From Octadecabacter arcticus 238 (lineage in GTDB: Bacteria > Pseudomonadota > Alphaproteobacteria > Rhodobacterales > Rhodobacteraceae), in contig NC_020908.1 of assembly GCF_000155735.2 (NCBI RefSeq), positions 687,001-751,000 on the forward strand: DNA of 64,000 nt. Reading direction: 5' to 3'. Made by a program: the position numbers and the translations under genes. The notes below the pieces were generated by a model. It was not told the DNA's origin. It saw only the letters and a program-made list of their open reading frames with translations, and searched no databases. Position 1 is the first letter of the stretch; each line of letters begins with the position of its first letter. This document shows positions 1 to 8,110 of the stretch, in pieces.

Positions 1-130
1 TGGCTTTCGAAGGTAGGCCATCAGTGGTTAGAGCCTTCTTAGGGGGCGATTCGGCGCCGCACAGCGACCTCAGTGCATTTAACCACCCAGTGGCAGCAAA
101 TCGACACAGAGATCACCTAACAGCCTATTT

Positions 131-176
131 GCGCTGGGCTTCAGGTGTCTAATCCTACAAAGCCCAGCGCATTTTT
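131..176 (+). terminator. Rho-independent terminator at left edge
   Basis: An 11-bp perfect stem (131-141 pairs with 160-170, GCGCTGGGCTT / AAGCCCAGCGC) is followed by ATTTTT. It would end a plus-strand transcript coming from left of the window. No gene is recognisable in 1-130. Confidence 0.7.
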
Positions 177-195
177 ACTTGTCATACTCGATCTG

Positions 196-1582
196 GAGCT
201 ATGACTGAATCTGGTGTTTGAGTGGTTTGAAGGTTGGCGGCGTATCTGGTTGAATTGTTGTTGGAAGACAGCAGCCCAACCAAAGGAGATACACCACCAT
301 GGGAACTACTAACATTGTTGATTTTGCGCGTCGAGACGAGATGACGGACGCGTTGACGGAGTTGCTGAAAACGGGAGCACAACAATTGATCGCGACAGCA
401 GTTGAGGCTGAGCTTGTCAGTTATTTGGCGCAATTTACCGGCTTACGCACCGATGCCGGTCACGCGGCAGTCGTGCGTAATGGACATCATCCGGCCCGCC
501 CGTTTCAAACGGGCATTGGCCCTGTGAGCGTGCGCATTCCAAAGGTTCGGTCCAAGGACGGCACACCGGTGACATTCCGGTCTGCCCTGGTGCCGCCCTA
601 TGTGCGTCGCACGAAGACGCTGGAAGCGGCCTTGCCATGGCTTTACCTCAAAGGGATCTCCAGCGGCGAGATGGCTCCCGCCCTCAAGGTTCTTCTGGGC
701 CCAGATGCCGTTGGCTTGTCGGCTAATACGGTTTCGCGTTTAAAACGCGATTGGGCCAATGAATACGAGGCTTGGAAAGGCGCTGAGTTAGATGACGAGC
801 CCATCGTCTATATCTGGGCCGACGGCGTTCACAGCGGCCTTCGGGGCGAGGATGACAAGCTCTGTGCCCTTGTTATTATTGGGGTAACTGCCCGTGGCAA
901 GAAGCGATTTCTGGCAATTGAGGATGGGGTGCGCGAGTCCACGCAGAGCTGGCGCGAGGTTCTGCTTAACCTCAAAAGCCGAGGCATGAATGCGCCCAAA
1001 CTGGCCATCGGGGACGGTGCCATGGGGTTTTGGGCGGCCATGGACGAAGTCTATCCTGAGACCCGCCATCAACGCTGTTGGCAACACAAAACGATGAACG
1101 TGCTCAATTGTTTACCCAAGCTGTCTCAGCCAAAAGCCAAGGCCGCGCTGCACGACATCTGGCAGGCCGAGACCAAAGTCGATGCAGAAAAGGCGTTCGA
1201 TCTGTTCATCAAAACCTACGAACCCAAATATCCCAAGGCCACACTATGCCTGCAAAAAGATCGTGAGGAACTCATGGCATTCTTCGACTTCCCGGCGCAG
1301 CATTGGCAAAGCATCCGCACTAGCAATCCAATTGAATCGGCCTTCGCGACGATCCGGCATCGTACCAAGCGTTCAAAGGGCTGCCTGTCACGCGATGGCA
1401 TGCTGCACATGATGTTCAAACTGGGGCAATGTGCTGAGCAAAATTGGAGGAAGCTACGCGGCTTTGACTACCTCGCAAAAGTCATCACAGGCGTCACGTT
1501 CAAAGACGGAATCGAAACCACAAACCCCGACCAGATCACCGCATGACCAACAATACTCAAACACCAGATTTGACAATAACTC
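196..1582 (+). mobile_element. IS256-family insertion sequence, copy 1 (complete)
   Basis: The element is 1387 bp, the same length as the copies at 8111-9497 and 20521-21907. The ends are imperfect inverted repeats of about 28 bp: GAGCTATGACTGAATCTGG on the left and, inverted, GAGTTATTGTCAAATCTGG on the right. The flanks (CTCGATCTG before; on the right the element runs directly into a second, truncated copy) show no target duplication, unlike copy 3. Confidence 0.93.
299..1546 (+). CDS. IS256 family (mutator-type) transposase
   Basis: This 415-residue transposase has the usual family length. The DDE residues read as D175 (in YIWADGVHSG), D239 (in LAIGDGAMGF) and E346 (in SNPIESAFATIR); a C-W-H cluster (RCWQHK) follows the second Asp, as in mutator-type transposases. 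A strong Shine-Dalgarno (AAAGGAGATAC) lies just upstream of the ATG. The product moves this element and probably its copies in trans. It is nearly identical to the proteins at 8147-9394 and 20557-21804, so spread was recent. Certain as to family; activity untested. Confidence 0.95.
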   Translation: MGTTNIVDFARRDEMTDALTELLKTGAQQLIATAVEAELVSYLAQFTGLRTDAGHAAVVRNGHHPARPFQTGIGPVSVRIPKVRSKDGTPVTFRSALVPPYVRRTKTLEAALPWLYLKGISSGEMAPALKVLLGPDAVGLSANTVSRLKRDWANEYEAWKGAELDDEPIVYIWADGVHSGLRGEDDKLCALVIIGVTARGKKRFLAIEDGVRESTQSWREVLLNLKSRGMNAPKLAIGDGAMGFWAAMDEVYPETRHQRCWQHKTMNVLNCLPKLSQPKAKAALHDIWQAETKVDAEKAFDLFIKTYEPKYPKATLCLQKDREELMAFFDFPAQHWQSIRTSNPIESAFATIRHRTKRSKGCLSRDGMLHMMFKLGQCAEQNWRKLRGFDYLAKVITGVTFKDGIETTNPDQITA

Positions 1583-2466
1583 GCGGCGAGATGGCTCCCG
1601 CCCTCAAGGTTCTTCTGGGCCCAGATGCCGTTGGCTTGTCGGCTAATACGGTTTCGCGTTTAAAACGCGATTGGGCCAATGAATACGAGGCTTGGAAAGG
1701 CGCTGAGTTAGATGACGAGCCCATCGTCTATATCTGGGCCGACGGCGTTCACAGCGGCCTTCGGGGCGAGGATGACAAGCTCTGTGCCCTTGTTATTATT
1801 GGGGTAACTGCCCGTGGCAAGAAGCGATTTCTGGCAATTGAGGATGGGGTGCGCGAGTCCACGCAGAGCTGGCGCGAGGTTCTGCTTAACCTCAAAAGCC
1901 GAGGCATGAATGCGCCCAAACTGGCCATCGGGGACGGTGCCATGGGGTTTTGGGCGGCCATGGACGAAGTCTATCCTGAGACCCGCCATCAACGCTGTTG
2001 GCAGCACAAAACGATGAACGTGCTCAATTGTTTACCCAAGCTGTCTCAGCCAAAAGCCAAGGCCGCGCTGCACGACATCTGGCAGGCCGAGACCAAAGTC
2101 GATGCAGAAAAGGCGTTCGATCTGTTCATCAAAACCTACGAACCCAAATATCCCAAGGCCACACTATGCCTGCAAAAAGATCGTGAGGAACTCATGGCAT
2201 TCTTCGACTTCCCGGCGCAGCATTGGCAAAGCATCCGCACTAGCAATCCAATTGAATCGGCCTTCGCGACGATCCGGCATCGTACCAAGCGTTCAAAGGG
2301 CTGCCTGTCACGCGATGGCATGCTGCACATGATGTTCAAACTGGGGCAATGTGCTGAGCAAAATTGGAGGAAGCTACGCGGCTTTGACTACCTCGCAAAA
2401 GTCATCACAGGCGTCACGTTCAAAGACGGAATCGAAACCACAAACCCCGACCAGATCACCGCATGA
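1543..2466 (+). pseudogene. N-terminally truncated IS256 transposase
   Basis: The ORF opens at an ATG inside the right end of copy 1 (ATGA overlap with that stop codon), reads about 14 junk residues, then matches the full transposase from Gly123 to the C-terminus (293 residues). All three DDE residues are kept, but the N-terminal DNA-binding part is gone. It is a by-product of the tandem element and is probably inactive, though such a fragment could act as a dominant-negative transposase. Confidence 0.85.
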
Positions 2467-2502
2467 CCAACAATACTCAAACACCAGATTTGACAATAAC
2501 TC
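1583..2502 (+). mobile_element. 5'-truncated IS256 copy fused head-to-tail behind copy 1
   Basis: From 1583 the sequence is again the IS256 element, starting at the internal point that corresponds to position 663 of copy 1 and running to a complete right end at 2502. The first 467 bp of the element are missing. The two partners are almost identical (for example 2002-2004 CAG against 1082-1084 CAA), so the arrangement is young. It probably arose by insertion of one copy beside or into another with deletion, or by unequal recombination. Confidence 0.9.
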
Positions 2503-3442
2503 CGCAAAAAGACTCCCAAAGGAGTAAGCCCCACGAAGGGGAGTCATTCTGTAATTATGAAATTGCTCAATAAGCCGTAGGCAGCAACATTGATGCTCGC
2601 CCGACAGATTCTCTATTAAGGGAGCGGTTATTAGCACGCAGAGTCCTAATTCACCTAATGCAGTATTAGGTAGGTTCTCTTGCAAGGAAATATTGTTGTA
2701 TACATGTCACTATTATTGGCGCTCATTCAACGCTAGTCATAAGGCTAACAAGTACCCATGTAATAGGTCAGTGATTATGACCTAAAAGGTTGAGTTTAAC
2801 TGTAATTCCCCTACGGGGGTATATCGGCATCCATAGGCTCTGATAACATTAGCAAACTACCTGATATTCCGGCCAATGTCCTTGCCGAGATGCTGTTGAA
2901 GCACTTGAGTTTTCGCTGGGGGGGGGGGCATAAGACCGTGGGGCTAAATGGTGCGTGTTGCCTAGCTTGGAATGACCCACAGGACGCACTACAGGACCCC
3001 CTTAGCTGCTATCTCTGCCTTTATGTAGGAGGCAGTCGGAGAGCGGTCAAAGCACGTTTGTAAGCCATCAGAAAAATTGATAGGCTAAAGCGAGCTAAAA
3101 TGCTATGAATGACATATCTAGATGCTAAACGCCTAGATCACAGCCAGTGATATACCCCTCACTGATGACAGGAAATCTAAGGTAGAATGTATTTAGAAGG
3201 GACTTACTGTCGACCTTTCGACACCCCAAGTAACGACAGTAAGCCCCGACAAAGATTTTTCGATGAAGCCTGATAGTGCGATGCTGGAATGTCTGACCTC
3301 GGCGCTTATAGGTCCAAGTAACGTTATTTGATAAGAGAGTGTTCTTTGCTCATCGTAACCACTGAGGAGTGTAAGATGAGACTTACAACTGGAATGCGCT
3401 AAAGAACCGTCAGCGAGGCTCCTCGGAACGTGTCAACGACTT
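2503..3442. other. 940-bp non-coding stretch between two insertion sequences
   Basis: No ORF with a plausible start was found on either strand. It contains a hairpin next to the IS256 end (GACTCCC 2511-2517 / GGGAGTC 2539-2545), a short inverted repeat around ACCTAAT/ATTAGGT near 2653-2672, an 11-G run at 2918-2928, and a perfect 10-bp inverted repeat CTTACTGTCG (3203-3212) / CGACAGTAAG (3234-3243). The base composition is lower in GC than the core region. No known RNA family was recognised. Confidence 0.5.
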
Positions 3443-3463
3443 TGAGACAGTGGCTTTTGGACT

Positions 3464-4477
3464 TTAGGCTTGGGTTTCTTCGGTTGGTTTTGGTGGGTTG
3501 ATCCAGACGGCGGTCGGGATTTGAGGCGGTTTTGGTGGTTTGTGTACGAAGCGTTCGGGCGTGGCGAGGAATGCCGCGTCTAGTGTTGCTTGTCGCGCGG
3601 TGTAGATTTCTTGGGCCTGCCCAAAATGGATTTGGTCGGGCGTCATCAGACCAATCCCGGCGTGATGATGGTCTTGGTTATACCATGCAAAGAACCTGCG
3701 GCAGAATGCGCGAGCCTGCTCGATGGTTTCAAAGTTCTTGGGGAACTCTGGCTGATATTTCAGTGTTTTGAAGTGGGCTTCGGAGAACGGGTTGTCGTTT
3801 GAGGTGTGGGGCCGACTGTGGAACTTGAGCACACCAAGATCAACCAGCATCAGGGCTGTCGTCTTTGCCTTCATGGGCCCACCGCGATCTGCATGCAATG
3901 TCAGCTGATCGCGTGGAACCTCGTGTTTTTCCATCGCGTCGATGAACAGCTCTTTGAACTGGCTGGCGCTCTCCGCGTGCTCGACGCGCCAGCCAACAAC
4001 GCGGCGGCTGAAGATGTCGAGGATGACATAGAGATAGAAGTAGGACCATTTCACCGAGCCCCTCAGCTTGGTGATGTCCCAAGACCAGACCTGATTGGGG
4101 GCTTCAGCTAGAAGTTCAGGCTTTTGATAGACGGGATGTGTGCGCTGTCGGCGGCGTTCGCCAACTTCGCCCTGCGCGGCCAATATCCGATACATCGTGC
4201 GGATTGAACACAGATAGGTGCCTTCATCCAGCAAGGTGGCAAAGACCTCTGTGGGCGTCTGATCCGCAAAGCGGGGTTCGCGCAGGTGGTGCAATACCTG
4301 GTCTCTTTCCCTTTCCGGCAGAGCCCGCGAAGACGCTGCGCGCGGTGGGCGTGTGCGTGGTGGTGCCGTCAGCGCCGCACGCTGTCGAAGAACGCTCGCG
4401 CGCGATAATGATAGCGCGGCGCAGACAGCCGAGGTCAAGCCGCTGCCGGTGGGCAATGCAATCGCGACGGCCATCAT
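3464..4477 (-). CDS. IS3-family transposase OrfB (DDE integrase core)
   Basis: 337 residues with an rve-type core. The three catalytic acids sit in [22 protein letters not shown] and [20 protein letters not shown]. The N-terminal third carries the HTH_21-like region. The frame is intact, so it could be active. It is related to, but clearly different from, the broken IS3 OrfB at 23851-24911. Confidence 0.92.
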   Translation of the reverse strand: MMAVAIALPTGSGLTSAVCAALSLSRASVLRQRAALTAPPRTRPPRAASSRALPERERDQVLHHLREPRFADQTPTEVFATLLDEGTYLCSIRTMYRILAAQGEVGERRRQRTHPVYQKPELLAEAPNQVWSWDITKLRGSVKWSYFYLYVILDIFSRRVVGWRVEHAESASQFKELFIDAMEKHEVPRDQLTLHADRGGPMKAKTTALMLVDLGVLKFHSRPHTSNDNPFSEAHFKTLKYQPEFPKNFETIEQARAFCRRFFAWYNQDHHHAGIGLMTPDQIHFGQAQEIYTARQATLDAAFLATPERFVHKPPKPPQIPTAVWINPPKPTEETQA

Positions 4478-4956
4478 GATTTGCCGCTGCGCTCTTGCGT
4501 CTGCTCCATCTCGTCCAGAAGTCCCACCACTTTTTTTTGGATGGCAATGATGGCTTCCGCCTGATCCAGACGGCGCCGCAAGGCTGTCACCTCACGGTTG
4601 GCCTTAGCCAGCTCAGCTTGCAATGGATTGGCAGGTGCCTTTTGTGGGCCACGGCGCATTGGCTGCAATGCACCCAATGTGCCGGCCGCCCGCGCACGGC
4701 GCCAATCGGTCAGTGCAGAGGAATAAAGCCCCTCCCGCCGTAGAATGGCGGAAACCCCGCCAGTGTCTGCCACTTGGTCCGTCTCATCCAGAATGCGCAG
4801 TTTGTATTTGGCTGTGAAGTTGCGTCGCTTCGGGATGCTCGTCAGTTCCGCTGTGGGAGCCAACGGCGCATTAACAACGCGGGGAGGCGACGTCGGGGCC
4901 AAAACGGCTCCAGATCCAGCATCTGGCGAAAGTGGTGATTGTGAAGGCATAACCAT
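4474..4956 (-). CDS. IS3-family transposase OrfA (helix-turn-helix subunit)
   Basis: 160 residues. The central part ([16 protein letters not shown] onward) is the OrfA helix-turn-helix, followed by a heptad-like stretch (about 110-150, [19 protein letters not shown]) typical of the OrfA leucine zipper. The stop overlaps the orfB start as ATGA, which suggests translational coupling rather than classic programmed frameshifting. Binds the element ends. Confidence 0.88.
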   Translation of the reverse strand: MVMPSQSPLSPDAGSGAVLAPTSPPRVVNAPLAPTAELTSIPKRRNFTAKYKLRILDETDQVADTGGVSAILRREGLYSSALTDWRRARAAGTLGALQPMRRGPQKAPANPLQAELAKANREVTALRRRLDQAEAIIAIQKKVVGLLDEMEQTQERSGKS

Positions 4957-5344
4957 GGGTTCGTTCTCCTACGCCCTCAAGTGTAAACTTTAGCCAGTCA
5001 ATTGTCTCACGCTTATTGGCACGGAGGGCCTTCCCTAAAGTCTTCCCTAAGTTAGGTACACTCAACTGACGGCTCTTGCTTAGTAGCTTTTTCACTTTAC
5101 CGGTTTGGATTGAGTGGCACTGGACGGATGCAACTCGCTCTAATGTCTGGTTTAGCTCCACTACTAAGCCTAAAATGTAGCTGAAGCTGTTGAGTCTGTA
5201 ATAGTCCAGTAAGAGTAGGAAGGTGGGCCAAAAGAGAGCAGGCATATCCAATCGAATAGCTGTTTGAGTTAGCTTTGGCATGTGCGAGCTATGATCCAAT
5301 GATCCATTCAAAAAACCGTGGGTGGAAATCAAAGAACCTCTCAA
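4871..5344 (-). pseudogene. Host ORF of unknown function, 3' end replaced by IS3
   Basis: The host-encoded part is 5010-5344 (about 112 codons). The rest of the 157-residue reading frame is antisense IS sequence, so the native C-terminus is lost. The readable part holds a hydrophobic stretch (FWPTFLLLLDYY) and a basic segment (KVKKLLSKSR, KALRANKRE). A Met 21 codons downstream is an alternative start. No family recognised; it may not be a real gene. Confidence 0.3.
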
Positions 5345-5368
5345 GCGCTGACACCAGATAATGAGTCC

Positions 5369-5465
5369 ATAAAGGTCTAACCCAAACCAGACAGTAAGAA
5401 AACCTCCCTAAAGTGTCTATTTAGACTTGATCCTGACTTTGTAGACGGTATTCTATAAAGGTCTA
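5369..5465 (+). promoter_or_regulatory. Putative recombination (res-like) site upstream of the serine recombinase
   Basis: The 11-bp word ATAAAGGTCTA occurs twice (5369-5379, 5455-5465). A 12-bp perfect palindrome GTCTATTTAGAC lies at 5415-5426, and a longer dyad has outer arms TAGAC (5442-5446) / GTCTA (5461-5465). The common half-site GGTCTA/TAGAC next to a small serine recombinase is the usual arrangement of a crossover and accessory site. Inference from position and symmetry. Confidence 0.45.
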
Positions 5466-5483
5466 GAATCATAGGAGACTAAA

Positions 5484-6026
5484 ATGTCTGTTGTTGGATA
5501 TCGTCGCGTTAGCTCAGTTGATCAAAACTTTGACCGTCAAGACCTTGGGGCTGTTGATAAGCTCCTTGAGGAAAAGCTGTCTGGTAAGAACGCTAAAGAT
5601 CGCCCAGCGCTGAACGCAATGTTAGATTGGGTGCGAGAAGGTGACTCTGTGTTGGTTCACAGCATTGATCGCTTAGCTCGTGACTTGCGTGACCTGCAAA
5701 CCATCATCCAGACATTGAACGATAAAGGCGTCTCAATCACCTTCAAAAGTGAAAGCCTTACCTTCTCTGCCAGTTCAGATGATGCCTTCGCAAAGTTACA
5801 GCTACAAATGATGGGTGCGTTTGCTGAGTTTGAACGCAATATCATCCGCAAACGCCAAGCTGAGGGGATTGCCAAGGCTAAAGCCAAGGGGCTGTATCAG
5901 GGCAGACCCAAGACTGTTGATGATGCTAAGGTGAGGGAACTCAAAGAGTCAGGTATGGGGGCTACTGCTATTGCCAAGGAATTAGGTATCGGTCGAGCTA
6001 CGGTTTATAAGAGCTTGAATGCTTAG
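5484..6026 (+). CDS. Serine recombinase (resolvase/invertase family)
   Basis: 180 residues, normal for small Tn3/Hin-type enzymes. The nucleophile is Ser10 in GYRRVSS, and the catalytic arginine block is HSIDRLARDLRDL. The long E helix (FAEFERNIIRKRQAEG) leads to a C-terminal helix-turn-helix (GMGATAIAKELGIGRATVYKSL). It catalyses double-strand exchange at paired sites; candidate sites with symmetric GTCTA words lie directly upstream. SD AGGAG precedes the ATG. It could serve as a plasmid/transposon resolvase or an invertase; no Tn3 transposase is in the window. Confidence 0.92.
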   Translation: MSVVGYRRVSSVDQNFDRQDLGAVDKLLEEKLSGKNAKDRPALNAMLDWVREGDSVLVHSIDRLARDLRDLQTIIQTLNDKGVSITFKSESLTFSASSDDAFAKLQLQMMGAFAEFERNIIRKRQAEGIAKAKAKGLYQGRPKTVDDAKVRELKESGMGATAIAKELGIGRATVYKSLNA

Positions 6027-6042
6027 AGGGGCGACCATACGA

Positions 6043-6468
6043 CTAGGTCGGCTCTCTTTCGCACTCTGGCAAGGCCCAACCCGGCAATTGAATATTCCAC
6101 GGCAATTCCGCCAAGACCTCGTCCATAACCTCAGCCGTAAGTTCTGCTACCTCACAGGCATAGTCAGCGTTAGTTTTGCTGGGGTTTGCTTCCAACCACT
6201 CCCGCCTATCGCGTTCTTCAAAATAGCCAACAGCCGCGATGCCTGCCAATGGTACAGAAGTGACTATTCGCCGTAGCCTTGCTTTGGCTGCCAATCTAGC
6301 GATTTGTCTTCGGTTTTGGGCCACCTGAGTGATCGCAGCTTTGGACATTGTTGCTACCCGCATGGTTTGGTTGACGGCCCATATAGACGCCGAGACAGCC
6401 AGTGAAGTCAGCGAAACTATCAAAAACAATACAAATGTGGTGTTTCGTAGAAGGCGAAGCAATTTCAT
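6043..6468 (-). CDS. Membrane-anchored hypothetical protein
   Basis: 141 residues. One N-terminal membrane segment (about residues 10-30, FVLFLIVSLTSLAVSASIW) is followed by a basic, coiled region (QNRRQIARLAAKARLRR), a short hydrophobic patch (SVPLAGIAAVGYF) and an acidic C-terminal part with two cysteines. It is convergent with the recombinase, 16 bp apart. No function recognised. Probably part of the accessory element rather than the core genome. Confidence 0.6.
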   Translation of the reverse strand: MKLLRLLRNTTFVLFLIVSLTSLAVSASIWAVNQTMRVATMSKAAITQVAQNRRQIARLAAKARLRRIVTSVPLAGIAAVGYFEERDRREWLEANPSKTNADYACEVAELTAEVMDEVLAELPWNIQLPGWALPECEREPT

Positions 6469-7017
6469 ACCACTTTATTCAAAGGGACAGCGAGCGAGAT
6501 TTTTATCATGGTAAGGCCCTTGGAATGGATGGTTGGTGTCTGTGAATCTTAAATTGAGACGGCATTCTACTCAAGTCTATGCCACCAAGTATTCCTTCGC
6601 CAGCCAGTCTTAGTGAAAACCTCTCTGCTTGCTCACAGGGTTTTACAAACCAAAGGATCACCTTCGTACGCATTGTCTTGCGGCCATATCTGACGTGTTG
6701 AACCGTTTATGTTACCTCTATGTCGCAGGCCAGAAGGGTTGAGCAAGTATACGAAAAGGACAACACTTGGAATAGAACGTTAAGAACAAATCCGCTGAGT
6801 GTAGGGAAAGCCAAGTTAAGAGCTAGTGGTGAGGCAATAAAGCGACCACGGCTTTAGGGCACGGGCTAGGCAGGCTTGGCGCGGGGGTGAACCAAAATAA
6901 CCATGACTGGTTCGGGTGTCACATCTGTAGCTATAGCCACTGATACGAGGACGATCATGAAGGCTGGAAATTATTCGATGCAACGCTTCGAACTGAATAA
7001 TTAAATTATTAACACTT
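6469..7017. other. Intergenic 549 bp, no gene seen
   Basis: No convincing ORF. A 14-codon ORF with a modest SD (GAGG) starts at 6958 and stops just before the gene at 7018; it could be a leader peptide, but nothing beyond position supports that. Confidence 0.4.
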
Positions 7018-7518
7018 ATGGACACCTACACCATGAAATTAATGAAAATCACACCTCATTTATCCAAAGCTGAAATGGCGTGCCTTCTTGCGAACCCATT
7101 TTCCCTACCATCGATGGCAACCACATTCGAGGCCGAGATTGGCAAGGCTATCCTCAAGGCTGAACGCAAGGCGAAACACGTCCAAAACATGCCAAACGTG
7201 GGGACCAACTTCGGCGCGGGGCGTTTAAATGCCAAAAAGTGGCTTATAAAGGTTCGTGAGTTGGTTTCCGCCCTAGAGGGAAGGCCCCCACAGAGTCGCT
7301 TTCAGCTTGGCGTGATTTTGGGATGCACGAAAGAAACGGCGGTAAGGCGGGCGCAAGAGGCAATCAAACAAGGGCTGGTCTGCAGGATTACAGCCAAGGG
7401 TCACAGCGCCAAGGACCCGATATTTCGCTACACCATAGCGAATGTACAGCCGCGGACCAACGAGGAAGTGGCATACATGCAACCAAATAAAGACGCCAGA
7501 AGTCGTGAAAAAAAGTGA
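7018..7518 (+). CDS. Hypothetical protein with a possible winged-helix region
   Basis: 166 residues, basic. A second in-frame ATG five codons in (MKLMK) is an equally good start. The C-terminal half (ALEGRPPQSRFQLGVILGCT, then KETAVRRAQEAIKQGLVCRI) resembles a winged helix-turn-helix of the replication-initiator or arbitrary-regulator kind, but I cannot assign a family. Its stop codon lies inside the first copy of a 65-bp direct repeat (7515-7580). Confidence 0.5.
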   Translation: MDTYTMKLMKITPHLSKAEMACLLANPFSLPSMATTFEAEIGKAILKAERKAKHVQNMPNVGTNFGAGRLNAKKWLIKVRELVSALEGRPPQSRFQLGVILGCTKETAVRRAQEAIKQGLVCRITAKGHSAKDPIFRYTIANVQPRTNEEVAYMQPNKDARSREKK

Positions 7519-7580
7519 GCGGCCAACGTGGGACCCTCTCACGAATAATGAAACGGATTCGCTCAGGGCAGGTACCGACA
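7515..7580 (+). repeat. Diverged direct repeat A, copy 1
   Basis: About 66 bp, sharing TGAGCGGC, GGGACCCTC, and CGATT/GGATT followed by GCTCAGGGCAGGTA with copy 2 at 7835-7900. Both copies sit at the 3' side of a short ORF. Confidence 0.7.
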
Positions 7581-7641
7581 CTGATTTCCTAGGTCTGCAC
7601 TGACAAATGATATCTGTAACTCAATTTTCGTATCAGGTGGT

Positions 7642-7827
7642 TTGCCCAACTCTGAAGTGTCAGGCCCTAGTACATCAGAGATACTTCTGGCTGAACTGAT
7701 CAACGAAAATGCTAGCACAGAACTTGAGATATTGATCGAATCTGGAATGTTGCTGGAGACGCTTGAGCAGATGGCCAAACAGAGGGGGATGTATGAGGAT
7801 GGTGATCCATATGATTGCGACGCGTAG
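7642..7827 (+). CDS. Small acidic ORF between the two A repeats
   Basis: 61 residues from a TTG codon, strongly acidic and helical-looking (EILLAELINENASTELEILI). There is no good ribosome-binding site and no ATG in frame, so this is weakly supported. It is bracketed by two copies of repeat A, which may mean the whole interval is one unit of a duplicated module. Confidence 0.3.
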   Translation: MPNSEVSGPSTSEILLAELINENASTELEILIESGMLLETLEQMAKQRGMYEDGDPYDCDA

Positions 7828-7834
7828 TTGGTTT

Positions 7835-7900
7835 CTGAGCGGCAACCACATGGGACCCTCAGATCACTGGCAAACGATTAGCTCAGGGCAGGTATCCACA
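7835..7900 (+). repeat. Diverged direct repeat A, copy 2
   Basis: Matches 7515-7580 with scattered mismatches; the best-kept block is GCTCAGGGCAGGTA (7881-7894). Confidence 0.7.
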
Positions 7901-7963
7901 TCGCGCGACAACATAAGGAAAAAGTTTTGCCCCCAGATATTAGCCCCGTAGAAGCACGTAATT

Positions 7964-8093
7964 CTCATCTGCTGATGGTTCCTAGAAAACACCCTACATG
8001 CACCGTATGGCGCACAACAGGGCCTCTCAGGGCCACCCTAGGTCAATGTATCGGGTACAAGTGACGCCATACAACAATTCAGAGGCATCTGAG
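7964..8093 (+). repeat. Diverged direct repeat B, copy 1
   Basis: About 130 bp that align with 10481-10603 through blocks such as CTAGAAAA, CAGGGCCTCTCAG, GGCCA/AGCCA, TCTAGG-like, AATGTATCGGGT and AATTCAGAGGCA. No coding potential. The IS256 copy 2 begins 17 bp downstream. Confidence 0.75.
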
Positions 8094-8110
8094 AACCACA
8101 GAGAGCGTCT

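Larger units (their letters stand above)
3443..5009 (-). mobile_element. IS3-family insertion sequence (two-ORF type)
   Basis: Imperfect terminal repeats begin TGAGACAGTGGC at 3443 and, inverted, TGAGACAATTGACTGGC at 5009. It encloses orfA (4474-4956) and orfB (3464-4477) on the minus strand. No clear target duplication is visible. It cuts into an ORF whose 5' part remains at 5010-5344. Confidence 0.85.

Noticed and set aside
1..130. tRNA or tmRNA fragment
   Set aside because: No cloverleaf or CCA-type 3' end could be drawn; only a terminator follows.
3532..4479. Plus-strand ORFs of 70-113 codons opposite the IS3 transposase
   Set aside because: Antisense shadows of orfB; no SD and no family features.
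6958..7014. 14-codon leader peptide before the 166-residue gene
   Set aside because: Only a weak SD and position support it; no attenuator structure seen.
7515..7900. attC sites of an integron cassette array
   Set aside because: Repeats lack RYYYAAC/GTTRRRY cores and no tyrosine integrase is present.
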